64,000 nt of DNA, taken from the NCBI GenBank assembly GCA_037176725.1, contig JAZBRS010000023.1, positions 22,811,001-22,875,000 on the forward strand. Reading direction: 5' to 3'. Below are positions 56,524 through 64,000 of the stretch, piece by piece. Position numbers and translations under genes: made by a program. Origin of the DNA: Posidonia oceanica. Lineage: Eukaryota > Streptophyta > Magnoliopsida > Alismatales > Posidoniaceae. How positions within the stretch are numbered: position 1 is the first letter of the stretch; the number at the start of each line of letters is the position of its first letter. The notes below the pieces were generated by a model. The model was given only the letters and a program-made list of their open reading frames with translations. It did not search any database and had not been told where the DNA came from.

Positions 56524-59500
56524 TGTTGACACCCCATCTTGGCAGGCTTGGACCCTTGGAGCCCTCCTTGGTGATTGCTGGATCAAACCCCAACCAAACC
56601 CTAACCCTAGTCCCTCTTCTCAACCCTTCAAAATCAGCCTGTCTTGGCCTAAACCTTTACCCCCCTTCCCAACCTCTGAACCTAACCAAAATTCATAGGA
56701 AAACCCACCACTATCCACTCAACAAACCTACCCAAAAACCTAGGATTTTCCAAGCCTGACCCATTCCCAAAAACCCTAGAAAACTTAGGTGAAACTACCC
56801 TTTTTCTATGCCTTGAAACCCCTCCAAAACCTCCTTAGAATCAAACCAAAATTCCAGACCCAAGACTTCAAAACCTAGACTACCCACCCACCAATTTTCA
56901 CCCCATTCTAAGACCATTAGGACCCTCTTTCACCCAAATTATCCTTTTCTCTCTCCGGGATTATCATTTTCTCTCTCCTCTCTCTCTCCTGATTATCATC
57001 TCTCTTTTCATCCCTTTCTGATCCTTTTTCTGGTCTGGCTGTGGGCCCCCTCTGTGCTTCTATCCTTCCTCTATCCTATCCCTATTTTTACTTTATTTTT
57101 AACACTTTTTCTGAATTTTTAAAAATTGTTTTCCTCCAACCTACCTTTTCCCTTTTATTCCCCTTTTTATTCCATTTTTTTTCCTCCTTCTCTTTTCCCT
57201 TTTCTCCCTTTTGCAAAAATCCACAAAAACCCATAAAAATCTGTAAAATCTCAAAACATAAAACAAACAAATCAGTACCCTAAGAAAAACAATTAAAAAA
57301 TGTTAAACAAGCAATTAACAACTTAAACTTAACTTAAGCAAGCTAAAAAGAAGACTAAACATGCAAACTAAAAAATGCAAAACAAATCAAAAGAAAACAC
57401 TGAAAAATCAGGAAAAAAGCTAAAACAAAATCAAAACCCACCAAAGGTAAGAACCCATCAGAAGAATTAAAAAACAAGCCCTAAAAAGGAGAATTAAAAA
57501 TCAAACATTAAAACAAATAATTAAAAAAGGCAAAGGACTTAACCTAGTAAACACAAGAAAAACAAGTTAAAAACTTAATTTAAAAAGAAAAGGAAAACAC
57601 ATCTGAAAAGCCTAAAAGACACTCTATTAAACCAGAAAAAATCCAACTAAAAACTTCAAGAAAAAACCAATAAATAAAAATCCAAACATAACTTAAAAGA
57701 TTTAAGAAGGAAAAACCCTAAGAAGACTACAACTTGAAAACATAAAACCAACCCTGATTAATAGGAAAATAAATCCTAAAAAATCCTAATTAATATCCTA
57801 AGTGTCCAGCAGAAGAAATGAAATTTTTAAAATAATTTAAAAAGGGATTAACAAACGTTTAAACAAGTGAAAACCAATTAGGAACAAAACCAAAGTCCTA
57901 AAACCCTAATCAAGCCCAAAACACATTAATCAACTCAAAATAACCATCAAAAATCTTAATTAAAATCCTAATCTACAGCAAAACTCTTCTAATATTTTTA
58001 TTTATTTTTAGTTTATTTTCACCTATTTTATTTCCCCATTCTACCCTCTCTTTCTTTCTTCCTTCTTTCTTTCTTTCTTTCTTTCCTTACTGGGCTCAAT
58101 CCGGCCTGTTTCTTCTTTTTTCTTCTTTTTCTTTCTTTTTCTCGGCCCGCAGCAGTCCGGCCCACTTCCCTTTCCTCCTTCTTCTTCCTCTCCTCCTCTG
58201 TGTTTCTCTCCACCGATTTTTCTTCCCGCGAGCTCGCGACTACAGCATTCCCTCCTTTGTTCAAATTCGAGCCTCCATCTTATCGTCTACAGAACTCGCC
58301 GCCTCTCTTCTATCTCAGCACCGATTCTGGGAGGCATCAAGTGCCTGTCATCTCGCCGGCTGCTGGTCCCTTCAGCTGCAGTGACGCCGGTGGAATTCAA
58401 ACCACTGGCTCGCGCCCAACAGTCTCCTCCTCCTCTTTTTTTTTAGCCCGTTCCTCCTTCAATCCGTGAGAGCAAAGAGAGAGAGGCAATCAGAGAGAGC
58501 TAAGGAGAGAGCCAACCAGTGCGAGAAGAGGATCAGACCAGAGTCCGGACTTTCCTTCCACCAGTGCAGCCTCCCTTCTCCTGGGCATTTCATCCAATTC
58601 CAGAGTGAAGAGAGAGTAGAGGAGAGTGTTTGAGAGCCACCCTTGCATCTCGGAGAGAAGCCCCCACTTCAGACCGATCCCCACACCCAATTCTCCCCTT
58701 TTCTTCTCTGAAAAGTTCAGCAAACGCCCTTCTTCCATTCCCAGCTAACCAACACCCTTCCTAGCCTTCATCCTTCTCCTAATTCCTTCCCCAAACTCAC
58801 CCAGCACACAGCCATTTCCCCTCATCTTCCTACAGCCATTCCACCACCCGAAACACCTTCAAACCATTCCGAACACCCACAGCAACCCAACTCCAACCCA
58901 CCAGACAATTCCCCTCACCACAGCCCGCTGCTTCCTTCCAAACTCCACCCAATAATCCACCAGACATCCACCTTTCCAGAGCCTCCGACATCAAACCAAA
59001 TCATCCACCACAGACCTTAAAACCCACTACAAACACTTAACCTTATTTCTGTCAGAAATCAACCCAGACCTCAATTTCCCCTCCACTCGTACCAGAAACC
59101 TTCTCCGAGCATCCAGCTACACTCCTCAGCCCTCCAGCAACCACCCGGAGGGTCCCATCCAGTCCGGCGTGCAGCAAACAGTCCCCCCGACCTCCGGCTG
59201 CCTCTGTGAACCCACGATCAGTCAGATCTTTCGCCAGTCTTCGCAGCAGCTGTCCAACCATCCAGGAAGCTCCGGAGGGTCACTCTGAGTCGATCCCAGT
59301 CCTCGCGAGCAGCAGACAGCATCCACAGCGACCGGACGAGTTCCACCGGCGACCTCTGAAGCCACCTGCGTCGGGAGGACATCCCAGCCACGGAAACAGG
59401 TATATTCTTGCTCCCTTAGTCTCCTTTTCATCCTGTGTTGCTTCTCAGCCTTTTAGAAATAGGTTCCCGGCCCTCTTGCCCTGCTTCTGCTCGCCGCTCC

Positions 59501-62500
59501 GGTCGTCTTCTCCGGCGCAGTTCTTCGGTCGCTTCGTCGCTCCGGGCAGCGGAACGCAGCTCCCGCGATCGTCTCAGCTCCGCACGAGTCCCAGGAGCGT
59601 TCCCCAGCCCTCATAACGCAGCATCGCTGCGTTGATCGGCCGGACGAACCTCCTGAGGCTCTGCAGAGCTCCGGCGACTGCTCCAGCGCGCTCCAGGCTG
59701 CGTCGTCCTCCGCCGAGCATCGTCCGACCTCCGTCAGGACCTGGAGGCGCCTCCCCACCGGTCTGCGCCGCTCCAACACCCCCGTGCCGGCGTTCATGGA
59801 CGCTGGCAGCTTGCTGCTACAGTGTCCATGGCCGTCGGCCATAGCACTGTTCACTTATTTTTCTGATATCTAAGTTTTCTTGCAAATATTGCATTTCTGG
59901 TCTGAGTTTTTTCATTTTTACATTCCGGTCCTTATTTCATTTATTCTGCTTAGTTTTTAATTAAATACTTTGCTAAATTGCGCAATCTGTTTATGTTTTT
60001 CAATATTTGCAAGTAGATCCTTTTACTGTGCTGTGCTGCTTTAATTTTTTGTAGTTTAGTCCTCCTGTTCTCAGTTTTTGCACCTAGGTCCTGCATTTAA
60101 TCAGTTCATTTATTTACTCATATTTACCATACTGTATTGCATCCTGGCCCCTTGCATGTTTTTATTTTTGCATTTAAGTCCATGTACTGTAGAAACTTAG
60201 GTTCTGATTTTTATTTTTGGTTGATGCATTGCATATTAGCCCCTCTGCTTTATCATATTTACAGTTAGGTCCATTTTAAATGGACAGTAACTGTGCTGCA
60301 TCCATTTTAGCTTATTAAATTGCATTTTTAACCCCATGTTTTCCAGAAATTGCACTGTGGTCCTGTCATTTAAATTCCAGAGCATATTTTCCATACTAAA
60401 TTGCATTTTCAGCCCCTACATGATTTGAAAATCACATCTAGGTCCCTGCATGTTTTAAAAAATCATGTGAAAAGACCATTTTGCCCCTAGATCGCATTTT
60501 AGCCCCTATGCCTACCAAATTTCATACAGACCTTCCACTAGTACCCCTAGACTCCCCAGGACCTTGTTTTCTGGAAAATTTGCATTTTAGACCCTAGATT
60601 TTTTCGAAATTGCACTCTGACCCCTTTTGGTTTCAAAATCTCTTTTAAAGCATATCTTCTTTTCAAAACACCTTCCTGAGCCTAGTTTTTTGCCAAATAG
60701 ACCCTTGGCTTCCCCTGTTTTCAAAGTCTTCTCCTGTGGAACCCTGTTTTCTGGAAAATTTGCACTTTTAGCCCCTCTTCTTTTTCAAAATGCCTTCTGA
60801 ACTCCTGGTTTTTCCCAAATTACTTCTCTTTGCTTTTCTTGCTTTCGCATGCATCCTGCACTCACTTAGTCTTGCATTTTAGCATCTTCTTGCACACACT
60901 AAGCACTTCTAGCTCCCTTTCACTTGGGAGGACCTTTTTGCACATCCCTAGAACCTCCTGAACACCTAGATCTGTTCTTCTCCCCTGTTCTGGCCCTTCT
61001 GCCTTGGAGCTGTGATATCTTCCAATCCGACCGTTGGATCTTCTCAAATGAGCTGCCCAGGCGACCGCAGCGAAGCGTTCTTCAGCATGGACCAGACAGA
61101 TTTCAGATCAGGCTCCCGGATCTCCAGGTATGTCCTCCTGAACCCCTGCATCGCATTCATTTGCATGGCATTTGCACAGTTTTCCTCGTTTTTGCTTTTT
61201 GTCTCTTTGAGCATGTAGAATAGGACTTCCCCTTTCTGCCTGTACCTCCCAATCTCCGTTTCGCGTATTCTTGTGTGTTTTGCGTTGTGTTTTCCCTGGA
61301 TTTACCCCTTAATGTGACTTTCTTCCCCTCTTTCCACGATCCGATCGCATCGCGAGCTTTGGGCAGCATGCGAGACACATCGTGGAATGATCTAGTGGGA
61401 AACAGCCGCAAAAAGGTGGTAATCCCTCCATTTGTCCCTTCTCTCCTCAGTGGGTCTTCACACCTAATCTGAGTGGTCTTAAACAGCGTTTGTTCTCATA
61501 CACACGTTGTCTTGCCTCCCCCTTTGACCCCTTTTAATCTCTTTCTGCATTCCTGCATTTGCATGGCTTTTTCGAGGTTTTTGCTTCGCTGTTTTGGCAC
61601 CGTTTTGCGTGCCCGCCCTCGTTTTCGCTCCGTTTTGCGTACCCATCTGTTTTCTTGTCTCGTTTTGCGCACTGTCTTGCCTTCTCGTTCGTTTTATGTG
61701 CCGGTTTCTTTCTCTCGCTCCGTTTTGCGTACCTTTCTGTTTTCTCGTCTCGTTTTGAGTAGTTTCCTGTTTTCTTGCCTCGTTTTGCATGTTGTCTCGC
61801 TTTCTCGCTTGTTTCGCGTGCCGATTTCGCTTCTCTGCATCGTCTTGCGTGCCTTTCTCGTTTCTCGCCTCGTTTTGCGTGTTTTATGCCGTTTTCTCTT
61901 GCGTGCCGATCGCATTGCATGGTTTTGCCGTTGTTTTGCTTTTTCGCTTGCATTTGCATATAGGGCTATGATGCTTACTGCCTGGAGTTCTCACGAGCTA
62001 GGTTTCGCCTGGTTCGGAACACGGACAGCGTAGCTGAGCACTTAGAGAGCACGTTTACTTCCCTGCCTTGCATTTTCCCACTTAGAGCACTCCTTGAGCA
62101 TTCATTTAGGCAATCATAGGCACATAGGCATCCAATCCTGCATCCTTCTGCGTATGCGAGCGTAAGCCTAGAAAGACCGATTTTCGGGCGTGTCGGGGGT
62201 GCCTAATACCTTCCCCGCACGTAACAGGAGTCCTTACCCTGTCTTTTGGCCCGCAATGACCGTACCGCCCTTATCCTAGGTTAGAGTCATCGCATTTGCA
62301 TTCATTTGCATTTGTTTTCCTTTGCATTGCTTTGCTTCGCATTTCTTTCTTGGTTTTGCGTGTTAATTCATGCATTTCCCCCGGTTTTCCTTGTCTCCCG
62401 TTAATAGACATGGTGGCGACTCTGATTTGTCTTATCTTTCCCTTTTCTCCTCGATTTAAGTGTTTTTCGAGTTGAGCCTCTTCCTCGGATCTCAATCGCC

Positions 62501-62538
62501 GCTAAATAGCGAGCCTGGTTCCGATCGGGATCGCTACA
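56524..62538 (+). mobile_element. Element D 3' LTR, 6.0 kb
   Basis: Near-identical to 34282-40295. Differences I found: C34885/T57127, G35922/A58164, T37683/C59925, and one extra C near 60464. Followed by the CTTAC target duplication at 62539-62543. Confidence 0.95.
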
Positions 62539-62543
62539 CTTAC
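62539..62543 (+). other. Target site duplication of element D, right copy
   Basis: CTTAC, identical to 34277-34281. Sequence resumes as LTR E. Confidence 0.95.
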
Positions 62544-63103
62544 TGCTTAGGAGTTCTCACGAACCAGGATCCGCCCAATTCGGAACACTAGCAGCGTGGC
62601 TGAGCACTTAGATAGCACGTTTATTTCCCTTGCATAATAGGTGAGCATTTAAAGCATTTAGGCATTAGGCTAGCAATTCCCCACATAAGCGCGTGATTGC
62701 CTAAGAAAGACCGACTTTCGGACGTATCGGGGTGCCTACCACCTTCCCCGTGCGTAACAGGAGTCCGTGCCGTTTCTCTTGGCTCGCATCGACCTTTCCC
62801 TTATCCTAGGCCTGAGTCATAGCATAGCATAGCATAGCTTAGCTTATCCTTGCATCTCTTTGCCCCTCCTTGCATCCGGTTCAGCATGTCTTTTCATGCT
62901 TTACCTCCTGGTTTTCCTTGTCTTCCAATTCAATAGACCCGGTGGCGACTCCGAATTGTCTTATCATTTCTTTTCTTTTCTTTTGCCAGCGTTTCCGAGT
63001 TGAGTTCTTCCCTTGGATCCAGCCGCATATAGTGAGCCTATTTTGATCGGTGCACACAAGCTTTGGTAATGTGCATGGACGATTAGAATTCAGGATTACT
63101 ACA
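62544..63103 (+). mobile_element. Element E: 5' LTR, second part
   Basis: Continues LTR E from the D insertion to ...AGGATTACTACA. It carries the Tat LTR core (about 62730-62765) and the primer-like GGTGGCGACTCCG (62941-62953). Aligns throughout with 15578-16141 of LTR C, with frequent differences. Confidence 0.9.
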
Positions 63104-63104
63104 G

Positions 63105-63122
63105 TGGCGACTCCACTGGGGA
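63105..63122 (+). other. Primer binding site of element E
   Basis: TGGCGACTCCACTGGGGA, one base after the LTR end; tRNA-Arg-like. It shows that LTR E is a 5' LTR with an internal region to its right. Confidence 0.85.
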
Positions 63123-64000
63123 GCGGTACTCCGATTTTCGCCTTGGCCTTCTCGCCTCTTGCTTGGGTGTTTTGCTTGCCTTTTGCTTTCGCCTGCTTTA
63201 CCTGCTTACCTGCATGCTTGTTTATTTACCTACTTTATGCCATGATTGCCTGTGCCATTTCATTTTGCTTGCATCACATGTCTAAATACTTGCTTGGCAC
63301 ACCATGCATGCCTTTTGAATGATGAATGCTTCCTTTTACACCAATGCAATGCCACTGCACCTGCACATGCTATGCATACCTACTTTTTGCAATGATAAGT
63401 GTCTTTCCTTTCACTATCATGCTCACACACACATACACATGCCATGCCCATGCCTTTTGCTGTGATGTGTGCTGCTTGCTTGCCATAATTGGGTGATTTT
63501 CTTCCCCTTTTGCATTAAGCCTAAGGACAATTAGAGACTGATTGCTTCCCCAATGGCTAATTAAAAACAGCAAGTAAAAAGAATTTCTAGAAGCAACTAG
63601 AGACTGCAAACTCACTTGCACCCCCTTGAGTTAATAAAAAATGCAAGATAAAACGCGAAGCATTTGCATAAAGCATCATATAGGGCATGCATTCTTCTCA
63701 TCTGAGTCCGCCTACAGTCTGAGAAGGATAGTCCCGGTCTCTTGCGTCCAATGCTTTGGTGTGGAGCAAGTAGATCGGTCTGTCCCCCCTTGTCAGGGGG
63801 TTGCGTCGGTGTTAGTAGAGGGTACCACCCATGCTTCTGGCAGGGTCAAGGCCACCTACGCACCACTGTGTCACCACCTGAGCTTTGGGCCGGGTTTAAG
63901 ACGTGGGACCTGCCTTTTTCTAGCCTGAGTCGGCGACCCGTACACCCTTGAGCGTCCGAAGTAGACTGCCTACTAGGACACCCTTGATTGGTGAGGGAGA
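63123..64000 (+). other. Element E leader, continues beyond window
   Basis: Non-coding. The part from about 63520 aligns with leaders of A and D, and 63690-64000 with all of A, C and D. gag would begin just outside the window. Confidence 0.75.

Larger units (their letters stand above)
34282..62538 (+). mobile_element. Element D: complete giant Tat/Ogre-like LTR retrotransposon, 28.3 kb
   Basis: Two near-identical LTRs of 6,014 and 6,015 bp (34282-40295 and 56524-62538) flank a 16.2-kb interior, with a perfect CTTAC duplication outside. The interior holds a primer site, a conserved leader, an uninterrupted gag-pol frame, a second sense ORF, three repeat fields and a polypurine tract. Dual RNase H domains place it in the Tat clade; the tRNA-Arg-like primer favours the Ogre side. 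It is inserted in the LTR of E. Intact frames and LTR near-identity point to recent, autonomous transposition. Confidence 0.95.

Noticed and set aside
31524..63103. LTR E as the 3' LTR of element C
   Set aside because: LTR E is followed by a primer site and a leader, so it is a 5' LTR. It also differs from LTR C at many sites, too many for one recent pair.

Overview
This window is nuclear DNA of a flowering plant with a large, repeat-filled genome. I cannot name the species. I see no ordinary host gene, rRNA or tRNA gene. Almost every base belongs to nested LTR retrotransposons, mostly Ty3/gypsy of the Tat/Ogre type: tRNA-Arg-like primer sites, two RNase H domains, LTRs of 3-6 kb and long non-coding 3' regions. 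One Ty1/copia (SIRE/Maximus-like) remnant and one chromovirus-like LTR lie at the left edge.

Layout, left to right. 1-1167 is an LTR on the minus strand starting TGTAACACCC, abutting a decayed copia gag-pol (1168-4960). At 4961 Tat-like element A begins (LTR 4961-8062, primer site, leader, broken gag to 11229). A is cut at 11230 by LTR B (11230-12663). Element C follows (LTR 12664-16141, leader, gag riddled with stop codons to 19435, no pol, then hairpin repeats). C is cut near 20175 by element F, which lies on the minus strand (3' LTR about 20175-23230, internal region from 23231 rightwards). The F internal region carries two plus-strand, intron-containing genes, so they are antisense to F: a plant-mobile-domain gene (27264-29341) and an accessory gene (29812-31267) with its own G-box and TATA box. 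Element E, of the C family, is inserted at 31524. Its LTR is split at 34281/62544 by element D (34282-62538, 28.3 kb), which has 6.0-kb LTRs and a perfect 5-bp target duplication (CTTAC).

D is the youngest and most complete element. It has an uninterrupted gag-protease-RT-RNaseH-RNaseH-integrase frame (41625-50390) with all catalytic residues in place. A second sense frame (51903-53105) is the intronless relative of the antisense accessory gene in F. Three tandem-repeat fields follow between that ORF and the 3' LTR. I found only three substitutions and one 1-bp indel between the two LTRs by eye.

The most striking unexplained structure is at 55062-55895. Five modules are each closed by an 8-14-bp stem whose sequence is unique to that module but complementary within it. 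Each module encloses three or four small hairpins. The modules are separated by exactly 30-bp hairpin spacers, and the set is enclosed by a further 9-bp complementary pair. Related hairpins with covarying stems and near-constant loops recur in C, D and F. Inside the 3-kb LTRs of A, C, E and F, short GC-rich motifs recur about every 220-240 bp, with a different motif in each LTR family.
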